43,492 nt of DNA from a bacterium (GTDB taxonomy: Bacteria > Planctomycetota > UBA8108 > UBA1146), in contig JAPOLY010000014.1 in NCBI GenBank assembly GCA_029976805.1, positions 1 to 43,492 of the forward strand, in the 5' to 3' direction. This document shows, one piece after another, positions 23,939 to 33,214 of the stretch (positions within the stretch are counted from its first letter, which is position 1; the number at the start of each line of letters is the position of its first letter). The position numbers and the translations under genes were made by a program. The notes beneath the pieces are model-generated. The model was not told the origin of the DNA. It saw only the letters and a list, made by a program, of their open reading frames with translations, and searched no databases.

Positions 23939-25594
23939 CTAGTACATGCCGCCCATGCCACCCATTCCGCCCATTCCGCCCATGCCCGCGGCAGCTGCAG
24001 CAGCAGCTCCGGCAGCATCGTCGGAGGAGGGAAGATCGCTGACCACAGCCTCGGTGGTCAACAGAAGGCCACCGATGGAGGCGGCATTCTCAAGAGCGGT
24101 ACGAGTGACCTTGGTCGGATCGATGATTCCGGCCTTGATCATGTCGACGTACTCCAGGTGCAGGGCGTCGAAGCCCTCTTCACCCTTCTTGACGCGCTCG
24201 CTGACGACGGCGCCATCGACACCGGCGTTCTCGGCGATCTGACGGATCGGAGACTCGACAGCGCGACGAACGATGTCAACACCGATCATCTCGTCGCCGA
24301 CCAGCTTGACTTCGTCCAGAGCAAGGCTGGCGCGAATCAGGGCCACTCCACCGCCCGGAACGATGCCCTCTTCGACGGCAGCGCGGGTGGCGTGAAGGGC
24401 GTCCTCGACGCGAGCCTTCTTCTCTTTCATTTCGACTTCAGTAGCAGCGCCGACGTTGATCTGGGCGACTCCACCACTGAGCTTGGCCAGACGCTCCTGA
24501 AGCTTCTCACGATCGTAGTCGGAGGAAGCCTTCTCCATCTCGGCACGGATCTGGTCGATGCGGCTCTTGATGTCCTCGGAGGAACCGGCACCTTCGATGA
24601 CGGTGGTGGTTTCCTTCTCGATGATCACCTTCTTGGCACGACCCAGGAAAGAGATGTCGACATTCTTCAGATCGATTCCAAGATCCTCGAAGATGGCACG
24701 ACCACCGGTCAGGATGGCGATGTCTTCGAGCATGGCCTTGCGACGGTCACCGAATCCCGGGGCCTTGACGGCGCAGCAGGAGAAGGTTCCACGAAGCTTG
24801 TTGACCACGAGAGTTGCCAGAGCTTCACCTTCGACGTCCTCGGCGATCACGAGGATCGGCTTGCCGGACTGGGCGATCTTCTCAAGCAGCGGCACCAGGT
24901 CCTTGATGGATCCCACCTTCTTCTCGTGAATGAGAATGTAGGGGTCTTCCAGAACACAAGCCATGTCTTCGGTGTCGGTCACGAAGTGCGGGGAAAGGTA
25001 TCCCTTGTCCACCTGCATGCCCTCAACCCAATCCACGGAAGTGTCGAGGGACTTGCCCTCTTCGACGGTGATCACACCGTCTTTGCCGACCTTCTCCATG
25101 GCGTCGGCGATGATGCCGCCGATCTCAGGGTCGTTGTTGGCAGCGATGCTGCCGACCTGGGCGATCTCTTCCTTGTTCTTCACCTCGGTGGACATTTCAC
25201 CGAGACGCTTGACGATGCCCTCAACCGCCTTGTGGATCCCGCGCTGAATGCTGACCGGGTTGGCACCGGCAGTGACGTTGCGGAGACCTTCATTGAAGAT
25301 GGCGTTGGCCAGGACGGTTGCGGTCGTGGTGCCGTCACCGGCATTGTCAGAGGTCTTTGCGGAGACCTCTTTGACCATCTGTGCGCCCATGTTTTCAAAA
25401 GAGTCCTCGAGTTCGATTTCACGTGCCACAGACACACCGTCTTTGGTGACGGTGGGAGCACCGAAGGATTTCTCAAGAACGACGTTACGGCCCCGGGGGC
25501 CGAGCGTGACCATGACAGCTTTGGCAAGTTTCTGAACGCCGCGGCGAACGGAATCGCGAGCTTCCTGGTCAAACGCGATGCGCTTTGCGCCCAT
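23939..25594 (-). CDS. groL: Chaperonin GroEL (Hsp60)
   Basis: ATP-driven double-ring folding chaperone of the cytoplasm. 551 aa, standard size, with the conserved start [48 protein letters not shown]-binding [11 protein letters not shown], and apical and intermediate domains collinear with the family. The C-terminal flexible tail is GGM repeats ([15 protein letters not shown]), as in most single GroELs. It follows groES by about 70 bp and is closed by the terminator at 23868-23908. Base usage is more GC-rich and regular than in its neighbours, as expected of a highly expressed gene. This also produces long spurious antisense frames, including a 499-codon one. Confidence 0.98.
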   Translation of the reverse strand: MGAKRIAFDQEARDSVRRGVQKLAKAVMVTLGPRGRNVVLEKSFGAPTVTKDGVSVAREIELEDSFENMGAQMVKEVSAKTSDNAGDGTTTATVLANAIFNEGLRNVTAGANPVSIQRGIHKAVEGIVKRLGEMSTEVKNKEEIAQVGSIAANNDPEIGGIIADAMEKVGKDGVITVEEGKSLDTSVDWVEGMQVDKGYLSPHFVTDTEDMACVLEDPYILIHEKKVGSIKDLVPLLEKIAQSGKPILVIAEDVEGEALATLVVNKLRGTFSCCAVKAPGFGDRRKAMLEDIAILTGGRAIFEDLGIDLKNVDISFLGRAKKVIIEKETTTVIEGAGSSEDIKSRIDQIRAEMEKASSDYDREKLQERLAKLSGGVAQINVGAATEVEMKEKKARVEDALHATRAAVEEGIVPGGGVALIRASLALDEVKLVGDEMIGVDIVRRAVESPIRQIAENAGVDGAVVSERVKKGEEGFDALHLEYVDMIKAGIIDPTKVTRTALENAASIGGLLLTTEAVVSDLPSSDDAAGAAAAAAAGMGGMGGMGGMGGMY

Positions 25595-25667
25595 CGTGTC
25601 GGTTCCTCTCGTTTCGGGTCGCCAACATGGATCTCTTTGATCCGGCGACCGGGTTAATCAAATTGAA

Positions 25668-25964
25668 TCAGTCCACGATGGCGAGAACGTCGTCCTCGCT
25701 CATGATCAGGAACTCCTGACCCTCGACCTTGATCTCGGTTCCGGCGTAGGAACTGAAGATGACCACGTCGTTCTTTTTCACCTGGAAATCGGCGCGGTTG
25801 CCATCCTTGAGCAGCTTGCCGTCACCCAGAGCAACGACCTTGCCCTCACGGGGCTTCTCCTTGGCGTTGTCCGGCAGGAAGATGCCGCCCTTGGTTTTTT
25901 CTTCGGCTTCGAGCCGCTTGACAACGATCTTGTCGTTGAGCGGGCGAAGATTCTTTTTGGACAT
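25668..25964 (-). CDS. groES: Co-chaperonin GroES (Hsp10)
   Basis: 98 aa from ATG 25964 (MSKKNLRPLNDKIVVKRLEAEEKTKGGIFLPD), the family size and start. GGGAGGG lies 5-8 nt upstream. The mobile loop (EEKTKGGIFLPDNAKEKP) and C-terminal KVEGQEFLIMSEDDVLAIVD are intact. It caps the GroEL ring. No CIRCE element (TTAGCACTC-N9-GAGTGCTAA) is visible upstream. Instead a short perfect dyad lies at 25984-25998, and a response-regulator gene ends only 50 bp upstream on the same strand. groESL may therefore be read through from that gene or be controlled by a promoter inside it. Confidence 0.97.
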   Translation of the reverse strand: MSKKNLRPLNDKIVVKRLEAEEKTKGGIFLPDNAKEKPREGKVVALGDGKLLKDGNRADFQVKKNDVVIFSSYAGTEIKVEGQEFLIMSEDDVLAIVD

Positions 25965-25983
25965 TGGAGTCCCTCCCTTTCGC

Positions 25984-25998
25984 ATGCCCTGAGGGCAT
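25984..25998 (-). promoter_or_regulatory. Short perfect dyad just upstream of the groES ribosome-binding site
   Basis: ATGCCCT-G-AGGGCAT, seven bases each side of a single central base. On the minus strand its end is 3 nt before AAAGGGAGGG. As DNA it could be a small operator; as RNA it could form a stem next to the SD. It is not CIRCE. Confidence 0.4.
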
Positions 25999-26014
25999 TC
26001 AATGAACTTGATGT

Positions 26015-26476
26015 TTAGTTTCCGTCTTTCAGGAGGAATGTTGAGACCAAGTCCCTGACAGATCCTCTGAAGTCCTCCGGCATGACCGGCTTCGAGAGCA
26101 ATCTGAATCCTCCTGCTGATTTCACTTCCTCATGCAATTCTGTACTGGCTTCACCGCTGACGAACAACGTTGGCAAAACCCAATCCAATTCCCGACGGGC
26201 TCTTCTCAGGACTTCCACACCCGTCAAATCGGGCATGTGGACATCGAGAACCATCAGGTCAAAGGCTCCGTTCAGGTCCTTCTCGACGAGGGACGAAGAA
26301 CAGCTCCTCAATCTTCGCAACGCTTCTTCACCGCCACCCACCTCTTCTGTGGCAAAGCCGTCGAGGTGAAGCAATGCTGCGAGGCTGTTGCGAACTCCGG
26401 CATCGTCATCGGCCAAAAGAACTCGCCACGGTTGACCCAGGGAACGCCTTTCACCTCCGGAAGCTGACCCAAACAT
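26015..26476 (-). CDS. Receiver-only response regulator (CheY-like)
   Basis: 153 aa from ATG 26476, with AGGGAG six bases upstream. It consists of one REC domain: acidic pocket D23-D24-D25 (LLADDDAGV), phosphoacceptor D78 (LMVLDVHMPDLTG), S107 (LFVSGEAS) and K129 (LLSKPV). There is no output domain, so it signals by protein contact or phosphotransfer. A 21-residue basic N-terminal stretch precedes the fold. It lies 50 bp upstream of groES on the same strand, and its start faces mgtE across a 398-bp intergenic region. No histidine kinase is adjacent. Confidence 0.9.
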   Translation of the reverse strand: MFGSASGGERRSLGQPWRVLLADDDAGVRNSLAALLHLDGFATEEVGGGEEALRRLRSCSSSLVEKDLNGAFDLMVLDVHMPDLTGVEVLRRARRELDWVLPTLFVSGEASTELHEEVKSAGGFRLLSKPVMPEDFRGSVRDLVSTFLLKDGN

Positions 26477-26874
26477 GTCGATCTCCCTGAACTGTGAAGC
26501 CTGATCCCTGATCTGCGGGCAGATCGTCCTGCCGAGCAGTCCCCAAAAGGGCCATCGGACCTTGGGGCCCAAAGGTATTTGCAAGGGCTGTGCCGCTGGA
26601 AGCCGCTACAGGGCAATATCCATAAGTGACCTAATCAAAAACACTTATAAACCCCGGATTTGAGCACCGCAGAGCCTTGGGTGAAAGAGCCGTGTCATAT
26701 TGGCAGTCCACTGTCAGAGGCGACACGGCCGCCTGCCACTGTGGCAGACCCCCCCCTTCCGGCACCCGGATCGCCGATGGTGCGTTCGGTCCTGAGCCCC
26801 GCACTGCTGTTGACGTTTTCAGGAGTGGCGGCAACATCCTTCGAGAGGCCCACATTTCCCTCAGAGGAGTCGTT
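26477..26874. other. 398-bp intergenic region between a response regulator and mgtE
   Basis: Holds the divergent promoters for the response regulator (minus) and mgtE (plus), and a long mgtE leader with strong secondary structure at 26689-26747. An eight-C run at 26749-26756 follows the structure. The mgtE frame stays open through part of the region but lacks codon or family signal there. Confidence 0.6.
26689..26747 (+). promoter_or_regulatory. Structured mgtE leader with mutually exclusive pairings, candidate riboswitch or attenuator
   Basis: Stem 1 is GCCGTGTC (26689-26696) with GACACGGC (26722-26729). Inside it TGGCAG (26701-26706) pairs with CTGTCA (26711-26716, one G-U). Stem 2 is CTGCCAC (26733-26739) with GTGGCAG (26741-26747). 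CTGCCA of stem 2 can instead pair perfectly with the first TGGCAG, which would break both stems. It does not match the M-box consensus. Confidence 0.45.
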
Positions 26875-28281
26875 ATGTCCCATTCACCGCAGGACCCGGT
26901 TCACCTTGCTGAAGAGATCCGCACCCTGCTCGAAGTGCCCGACTCCGATACCAAGTTGCGGGAGAGACTTCGGTCCATCCGCCCCGAGGACATCGCTCTG
27001 GTCCTCGACGACCTCACCCCCCAGCAGACTTGGCGCGTCTTCTCAGTCATCGGTACCGAAGCGCAGGCGGAAGTCATCGACGACACCGATGCCGAATCAC
27101 AGGAACAGATCATCGCCCATTTGGACGGACACCTCCTGCAAAAGATACTCGAGGAAATGCCCCCGGATGAAGCAACCGACCTTCTCAATCAACTCTCCCA
27201 GAGTCGCCGACGTGAAGTTCTTGCGGGAATGGATCCCAAAACGACCGTTGAACTGCTGAGGCTGATGCAGCATGCCCCCGAATCTGCCGGGGGAATCATG
27301 ACACTCGACTACATCTCCATCGCGCAGGAAGCGACAGCGGGACAATCGCTGAAACATCTTCAATCACAAATCGACGCAGAGGTGGTCAACTATGTGTACG
27401 TCCTCGATGACAAGAGGACCCTCAAGGGCATCGTTTCCATTCGTGACCTTCTGGGGAGTGATCCGGATATCGCCATCCGCGATTTGATGAGCACTGAAGT
27501 AATTTCGGTTTCCGTTTCTGATGACCAGGAAGAAGTCGCGAATCTGGTTCGACGCTACGGGCTAAAGGCCATCCCGGTTGTCGATGGAGAGGATCACCTT
27601 CTCGGTGTGGCGACCATCGATGACCTTGTTCAGGTGATTTCCGAAGAGGCGGACGAAGACCTTTATCGCCTTGCCGGAGCTCCTGAAAGTCACCCCAGCC
27701 AACAGAAGGTGTTGAAGAGGGCGCTGGTCAGAATTCCCTGGCTGCTGCTGCCCGTGATCAGCGGGTTCATTCTCGCATGGCTTCACCCCGTCGAAGGGGG
27801 CGGAACGTTGCAGGAGATCCTGCAGTCTCCCGGTGATCGCCGATTGCTCCTCGCTGCGTTCATCCCCCTCGTCATGGGCCTTGCTGGCGGTGTGGGTACA
27901 CAATCAGCAACGATGGTGGTTCGGGGAATGGCCGTCGGTGACATCGGCCTCGGTCGATCAACGTTGCGCCTGTTTCGCCAGGAAGTCCTCATCGGCATTT
28001 TGATCGCGCTCAGCATCGGTTTGATCATCGGATTGGTGCTGATCGGATTTGAGGGACTTCAAAGCGGAGAAGTGCATCTTCTCTTCCCACTGGCTGTCAC
28101 AGCGGGAATCGGGCTGGGCATTCTTCTGGCGAGTGCCTGTGGCACCGCCATCCCCATCGTTTGTGGAAAATTCGGCCTCGACCCTGCTCTGGTCGCAGGC
28201 CCTTTTATCACCAGTTTCAATGATGTGACAGCCGCCATCACTTTCATGATGATCGCCGAGTTGATTCTGGAAATGGGCTAG
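26875..28281 (+). CDS. mgtE: Magnesium transporter MgtE
   Basis: 468 aa from ATG 26875, with GAGGAG five bases upstream. It has an N-terminal Mg-sensing superhelical domain (1-130), paired CBS domains (about 135-255: MTLDYISIAQEATAGQSL, DLMSTEVISVSVSDDQEEVANLVRRYGLKAIPVVD) and a five-helix membrane domain (about 285-468). The membrane part has the family's PLVMGLAGGVGTQSATMVVRGMA and GPFITSFNDVTAAITFMMIAELIL. MgtE is a Mg-gated Mg channel of the inner membrane. Its expression is often controlled by an M-box riboswitch. Here the leader is structured but different. The gene ends two bases from a convergent sigma-54 regulator. Confidence 0.96.
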   Translation: MSHSPQDPVHLAEEIRTLLEVPDSDTKLRERLRSIRPEDIALVLDDLTPQQTWRVFSVIGTEAQAEVIDDTDAESQEQIIAHLDGHLLQKILEEMPPDEATDLLNQLSQSRRREVLAGMDPKTTVELLRLMQHAPESAGGIMTLDYISIAQEATAGQSLKHLQSQIDAEVVNYVYVLDDKRTLKGIVSIRDLLGSDPDIAIRDLMSTEVISVSVSDDQEEVANLVRRYGLKAIPVVDGEDHLLGVATIDDLVQVISEEADEDLYRLAGAPESHPSQQKVLKRALVRIPWLLLPVISGFILAWLHPVEGGGTLQEILQSPGDRRLLLAAFIPLVMGLAGGVGTQSATMVVRGMAVGDIGLGRSTLRLFRQEVLIGILIALSIGLIIGLVLIGFEGLQSGEVHLLFPLAVTAGIGLGILLASACGTAIPIVCGKFGLDPALVAGPFITSFNDVTAAITFMMIAELILEMG

Positions 28282-28283
28282 CC

Positions 28284-29867
28284 CTAAAGATTCCATTCAT
28301 CTTCAGTAATACCGAAGCGCTCCAGCTTGTTATATAGAGTCTGGCGGGGAATCTTCAACTGTTTGGTGACTCGAGACTTGTTACCGCGGTTCTGTTGCAT
28401 GGCTGACAAAATTACCGCCCGCTCCACCTCAGAGACGATCTCATTGAATCCTTCAGTTCGTGGAATACGAATACAAATCTCCTCGGGTGTCACCGCAAAC
28501 TTCTCACTCATGAGAGCATCCGCTGTTGACCCCTGTATCACCGAAAGGATGACCTTCCTGGCAATAACACGCTTATCACTCATCAGGTATGCCTGTTGAA
28601 TCACGTTTTTGAGCTGCTGAATATTTCCGGGCCATGCGAATCCACATAGTTCCTGCGAAGCACTCTCGGAAAATCTCTTCGAGACTCCGTGTTCATTCCT
28701 TAGGTCAAACAGGAAACCATTGATCAATGCTTGCATGTCTTCGTTGCGCTCACGCAAGGGTGGCACCTCACACTGAAACCCTGACAGGCGGTAATACAGG
28801 TCCTCCCGGAAATCGCCCTGATTGACCAGTTCCATCAAGTCTTTACAACTGGAGGAAATGATTCGGCATTTGACCGCAACCGGGTCTGAGGAGCCGATTG
28901 GACGAACTTCATTCTCTTGAATGACACGAAGAATCTTCTGCTGGATTTCCTGGGGCAACTCACTGACTTCATCGAGGAAAACAGTGCCCCCATTGGCTCT
29001 TTCAAAGAGACCTGCACGATCTTCATCGGCACCACTGAAGGCGCCTTTTTTCCAACCGAACAACTCACCTTCGACGAGGCTGGGAGTCAAAGCTCCACAA
29101 CTGATCATCTCGAAAGGGCTGTCCTTTTGGCTGGAATGGTCATGAATTTTTCGTGCAAGGAAAGCTTTCCCAGTTCCCACTTCACCGCGAATCAACAGAC
29201 TCAAATCACTGAGGCCGATCTTGGAAATCTGATTCAATACCGTTTTCATTTGTTGAGAACAGGTATTCACTCCGATCACGGATTTGGATTCGCCTGCGAT
29301 CTCAAGGTGCTCAATCCCTCTGGAGAGATCCAGAACCGGTGAATCGAGTTGATCTTCGGCGTTTTCCAACCGACGACGCAAGTCATCGATTTTCTGTGCC
29401 TGCTGGCTGATCAGAAAGATGTCTGAAATCTCAGACTGAATCTTCTCGAGAGACTCTGCAAACCGCTGTCGGGTTTCTGCATTGGGAAGGTTGATCGATT
29501 GAAAACCGAGAACGAACACGATGGCATCGCAGTCGGTAACGGCAAGTCGGTGAACTAAACACTCTGCTTCTGGCCAAGTTTCAAACTTGAAGTCCCCGGA
29601 AGTGTTGCTGTAAGACTTGACCAGGCTCGCCATCTGATCTTCAAAACTGTCAGGAACAGAACCAACACTGGTCAACACACTCGACTTGAAAGAACTGAAA
29701 CCGTTCGGGGATTCCGTATGGAACATCACGGTAAAATCTGCCGAGTAGTGCTCCTGGAGACTGCCTGACAACATATTGCTGAATACAGCAAAACGCCTGA
29801 CATCCTCGACCGATCTGTACTCCTCCAAATTGGGGGAGAGAATTGTAGTTCGGTGATCAGCAGCCAT
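28284..29867 (-). CDS. Sigma-54-dependent Fis-family transcriptional activator
   Basis: 527 aa from ATG 29867, with GGGAGG six bases upstream. Residues about 10-150 are an unassigned sensor region, and 156-176 a short coiled coil (AQKIDDLRRRLENAEDQL). The AAA+ domain follows: Walker A GEVGTGKA (228-235), GAFSGA (275-280), Walker B VFLDEVSEL (D299, E300), and YYRLSGFQCEVPPLRER. A Fis-type HTH (GNKSRVTKQLKIPRQTLYNKLERFG) closes the protein. Unlike the regulator at 17219-18727, all ATPase residues are kept, so it should remodel sigma-54 polymerase. It may answer an intracellular signal through the N-terminal domain; no receiver Asp is evident. It starts 206 bp from the divergent HEAT-protein gene. 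Confidence 0.92.
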   Translation of the reverse strand: MAADHRTTILSPNLEEYRSVEDVRRFAVFSNMLSGSLQEHYSADFTVMFHTESPNGFSSFKSSVLTSVGSVPDSFEDQMASLVKSYSNTSGDFKFETWPEAECLVHRLAVTDCDAIVFVLGFQSINLPNAETRQRFAESLEKIQSEISDIFLISQQAQKIDDLRRRLENAEDQLDSPVLDLSRGIEHLEIAGESKSVIGVNTCSQQMKTVLNQISKIGLSDLSLLIRGEVGTGKAFLARKIHDHSSQKDSPFEMISCGALTPSLVEGELFGWKKGAFSGADEDRAGLFERANGGTVFLDEVSELPQEIQQKILRVIQENEVRPIGSSDPVAVKCRIISSSCKDLMELVNQGDFREDLYYRLSGFQCEVPPLRERNEDMQALINGFLFDLRNEHGVSKRFSESASQELCGFAWPGNIQQLKNVIQQAYLMSDKRVIARKVILSVIQGSTADALMSEKFAVTPEEICIRIPRTEGFNEIVSEVERAVILSAMQQNRGNKSRVTKQLKIPRQTLYNKLERFGITEDEWNL

Positions 29868-30073
29868 TTTCAGCCTCCCGCAACTCCTCTGTAAGATCTC
29901 ACGGCCTGCGTACTGGCCGCTAATGGGGTATTCTTCTGCAGATCCTGATCTCAAATGAGAATCCGGGTGCAGAGGTCCCTGACGTCTATATCGATAGTCA
30001 GAGCCCCCGGCTTGAGTGTATTTCGGATAACTTGGGGATTGGATTAAGGAAGGTCTGAAAATGGGAAAGAGCC

Positions 30074-32887
30074 ATGAGATTTAAATCCGGTCTTTTTCTG
30101 CCCTTTTTATCTTTTCTGTTTCTTCTTTTCTCAGCGCACACCTCGTTGATTATCGCCGACCCCTTAACCCAACAGTCCAATCAAAATCCGCTGGAAGACC
30201 CGTTCCTTTGGGTCGAAAAGTTGGGCTCTTCAGACTGGATAGAACGGGAAGAGTCCGCGGAAAAACTGCTCGAAGCTGGAGAAGCTTCAGTCGAGGCCTT
30301 GCGCACCGCCCTCACCCATCCCGATCTGGAAGTTCGCGAAAGAGTTCGCGAACTGTTGTCTGTCATCTCTCCACTGAAAATCCGTGTTGATCTGGTTCGA
30401 CTGGGTAAAGACCGGAACGCCTCCCTTGTAGCGCCCTATCAGTCGATCAAGTCCTGCAGTCTTGATTTCAAGCCTGGTGAAACGCGGATGAATACGATCC
30501 GCACCGATCATGAAGAGAGACGCTTTCAAATCTCCTTGCGAGGTAATGAAGCACCCTATTCTGTCGAGGTTCTGTTTCATGGAACCAGCACGTCCAGCAT
30601 GACCGGCCCCCCCGGTATAAAATTAGAACTCGGTGTCCCCTGGGTCATCCTCACAGAGGACCGGGTGCAATCTGAAACAGTTCAAGGTACGGTTCAAACA
30701 GCCAGCGAGATTTCGACCTGGGTTCTTCTTTTGAGTGAGTCTCACCAGCTGTCTGATCCTGAGGAATCCGCAGAGGACCGACTCAAAAAGGCTCTCGTCA
30801 AAAGCCTGTCATCCTCCCCTACTCCTCAGCAGATCATTACAGCAGCGCAGTGGAGTGACATTCCAGGCGAGCCTTTTCGTAACAGTGAAGAATCCGCAGA
30901 CCCCTGGTTGATCGCTCAAATGATTCGTGGAAATACGGATTCGATCCAACTCGCTGCAGAGACTATCGAGTTGCACATGACCGGGGAAGACCCCCTCACC
31001 ACCCTAGTCATCGATGGCATTCTTCCCTTTGCCATCGATACCGATACAGAAGGGGCTATAGCCCTCCTTCAGCAACACTGCGCGGATCTCTCCCCCTGGT
31101 CACAACACATCCTGTGGAGTTCTCTCGACAGGAAACTTCGAGAAGGAAGTTTGTCTCAGGATCACCAGAAGCGCTTGCTCGAATCATTGATCCAACCCGG
31201 TAGCCTGGCAGTACTGCGCTGGTCAGATTCACATATGTCTTCCATGTGGTCTTCACTGATCCGCTCGATCGACAAACAAGTTTTGAACGAGCTACTGGCC
31301 AATAACTGGGCTGAAATTATGGGGGAAGATCTCTCTCAATCGACCGGCAGAATTCCACTCTTCTTTTCGGCTCTGGGATACATGACCAATCAAGGGCTCG
31401 AATTGAACTCCGGTTGGAAAGAGCCGCTACTCGATCTGATTCCCACCCAATATGCAGAATTCGCATTGGCCATCCTGCTTGGTCAGGATCGCCTCAAGCC
31501 GCTCGAGAGTGCGAACTGGAAATCACTGCTGGAAAAACTGGACGGTGCTTTGAGGCTTGCCGACACCACCATTTCCATTCGTGTTCGTAACTCTGTCAAA
31601 AAACTGAATGAATATCAGGACATCCCCAAAGAGCACCGGGATACCTTTCTGAAGAACCTTGTTGAGGGTTTGCCTGAGTTCCAGTCCAACCAGCAATCCA
31701 TCATCGACCAGATACTGGTCAGAAACCTGGGCGAGCTTCCCCGTGAAAGAAATGTACGCAGGGATGAGACTTGGTGGGACCGTCGTTCAGTCAAATGGAA
31801 AGATCGCCTCGCTTCACCTGTCGAGCAAGATCCTCAAGAAGTTCGCTGGATACAGTTAACTCTTGCGGACGTACGGATCGATGGGACTGATATCCGCCCT
31901 CTGGGATTGCGTCGCTGGATTCTCCCCACAGATCATCGATTGCACATGATGGGAGACGACGGTCGTGATGCCTCCATCTACCTTGAGAATTCTGCGGGTG
32001 GCTCCGTACGGTTTTCTGGCTCGATGTTACTGATGATCGATAGGCCCACCCTCACCCGCTGGCGAACCACATGGCGAAATTGGGTTTACCGCTTCAGCAC
32101 TGCCAGACTTGGCGCAGAGAGTGCCATGGTTCGATCCAATGTTCTCTTCCAGACACTTTTGATCGCCTCAGAGGTAGAAGCTCCTGAAGACGGACTCGTG
32201 CAAGAGATCCCGGTGACTTGGGATGACCTTGACCGATATCTGATTGAGTCTCTTAATCCGGAGTCTTCCACCGATTTCTACATGACGACAGAAGTCATTA
32301 CGACCTTGAGATTGAAGGCTACCCTCCCACGGCTGATTGAGTTGTGGGAAGAGAAACCCACCGTTTCTCTCGGAAGAGCATTGCTTTCACTCGGCGATGA
32401 CCGCGGTAGAGAGCTTCTTCGGGATACGATCATGAAGTCCCGTAATCGTTTTCAGAGGGATACCCAAAAAGCTCTCGAAGACCTCATTGAGGTCGGCGAC
32501 CCGGAAACCCTCGAATCGGTGATCAGCTGGATTGAAGATCCTGAATCTTCGACTTTTTCGAGGAATGAGAGCCAACTGCTGATGTTGATCCGCTACCTCG
32601 ATGGCTGGCTTTTGAATAACCCTGATCAGCAAATTATCCCTGAGGGACGATTGATCGGTGCCCTGATCGGGAGAACCGATAATCGAAATGGCCGAAATAC
32701 CGTTATTCCTATCCTTCGCAGGCAAACCGGCCTGGATATGGGGTGGTGGGATACCTATTCGATGACCGATATGGAAGAGAGATACCAGGTCCAGGAAGAG
32801 GTTGGAGCCCTCTGGAGAGCCTGGTGGGATAAAAAATCCCCAGAATTTGAAGCCAGCCTAAAGTCTGACCCCCCCCGCGACCGATGA
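30074..32887 (+). CDS. Large secreted protein with HEAT-like repeats, unknown function
   Basis: 937 aa with a signal peptide (LFLPFLSFLFLLFSAHTSLIIA) and no membrane anchor. Residues 45-105 form HEAT/Armadillo-type helical repeats (SSDWIEREESAEKLLEAGEASVEALRTAL, HPDLEVRERVRELLSVI). A further repeat-like helical segment lies near 720-800 (LPRLIELWEEKPTVSLGRALLSLGDDRGRELL). The centre is mixed, with a beta-rich part around residues 580-660. The C-terminus is rich in Trp (MGWWDTYSMTDMEERYQ, LWRAWWDKKS). Large secreted repeat proteins of this kind are common in planctomycetes, but no activity can be assigned. It is followed 69 bp later by the small gene of the sigma-factor unit. Confidence 0.78.
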   Translation: MRFKSGLFLPFLSFLFLLFSAHTSLIIADPLTQQSNQNPLEDPFLWVEKLGSSDWIEREESAEKLLEAGEASVEALRTALTHPDLEVRERVRELLSVISPLKIRVDLVRLGKDRNASLVAPYQSIKSCSLDFKPGETRMNTIRTDHEERRFQISLRGNEAPYSVEVLFHGTSTSSMTGPPGIKLELGVPWVILTEDRVQSETVQGTVQTASEISTWVLLLSESHQLSDPEESAEDRLKKALVKSLSSSPTPQQIITAAQWSDIPGEPFRNSEESADPWLIAQMIRGNTDSIQLAAETIELHMTGEDPLTTLVIDGILPFAIDTDTEGAIALLQQHCADLSPWSQHILWSSLDRKLREGSLSQDHQKRLLESLIQPGSLAVLRWSDSHMSSMWSSLIRSIDKQVLNELLANNWAEIMGEDLSQSTGRIPLFFSALGYMTNQGLELNSGWKEPLLDLIPTQYAEFALAILLGQDRLKPLESANWKSLLEKLDGALRLADTTISIRVRNSVKKLNEYQDIPKEHRDTFLKNLVEGLPEFQSNQQSIIDQILVRNLGELPRERNVRRDETWWDRRSVKWKDRLASPVEQDPQEVRWIQLTLADVRIDGTDIRPLGLRRWILPTDHRLHMMGDDGRDASIYLENSAGGSVRFSGSMLLMIDRPTLTRWRTTWRNWVYRFSTARLGAESAMVRSNVLFQTLLIASEVEAPEDGLVQEIPVTWDDLDRYLIESLNPESSTDFYMTTEVITTLRLKATLPRLIELWEEKPTVSLGRALLSLGDDRGRELLRDTIMKSRNRFQRDTQKALEDLIEVGDPETLESVISWIEDPESSTFSRNESQLLMLIRYLDGWLLNNPDQQIIPEGRLIGALIGRTDNRNGRNTVIPILRRQTGLDMGWWDTYSMTDMEERYQVQEEVGALWRAWWDKKSPEFEASLKSDPPRDR

Positions 32888-32956
32888 GTCTTCCGTAGGC
32901 AAGTTTTTCTCCTGAGGGTGCCGCGCACCACTGGAGAACTGGCGGAAGAGAAATCG

Positions 32957-33214
32957 ATGCAAGAAACCATTCTGCTGATTTGTGAAGAGCTTCTCAATGA
33001 AGCCGAAAGACTCGCAAACAGCGATGAAATCCACACCAACCAAAACGTGGCAGGGGAACAGACTGCCGATTCCACCGGAATCGCACCTGGACCGGAGACC
33101 ACCGCCGATAAGCGGGTTCTCCTCGAGCTCCTTGATCAATGCGGAAGCCAGCGCATGTTCATGGCCAAGCCCTTCTCGAAAGTCACGAAGAATCCTGAAG
33201 GGATTACAAGATGA
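32957..33214 (+). CDS. Small acidic protein of unknown function overlapping the sigma-factor gene
   Basis: 85 aa from ATG 32957, with GGAAGAG about 6-10 nt upstream; a GTG at 32918 would add 13 residues. It has an N-terminal helix (MQETILLICEELLNEAERLANSDE), an acidic and Pro/Thr-rich linker, a second helix (KRVLLELLDQCGSQRMFM) and a basic end. Its stop overlaps the ATG of the RpoD-family sigma gene as ATGA, the strongest evidence that it is real and co-translated. Being fused to a sigma-factor start, it could be an anti-sigma or sigma-partner protein, but no known motif supports this. Confidence 0.6.
   Translation: MQETILLICEELLNEAERLANSDEIHTNQNVAGEQTADSTGIAPGPETTADKRVLLELLDQCGSQRMFMAKPFSKVTKNPEGITR

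Noticed and set aside
24158-25657. 499-codon frame antisense to groEL
   Set aside because: GC-rich regular codon use of groEL leaves the opposite strand open; groEL is unmistakable and no family signal appears in the antisense product.
25965-26014. CIRCE element for HrcA control of groES
   Set aside because: No TTAGCACTC-N9-GAGTGCTAA or near match; only an unrelated short dyad is seen.
26585-26874. M-box magnesium riboswitch before mgtE
   Set aside because: The conserved blocks of the M-box are not visible; structure is kept as an unassigned candidate.
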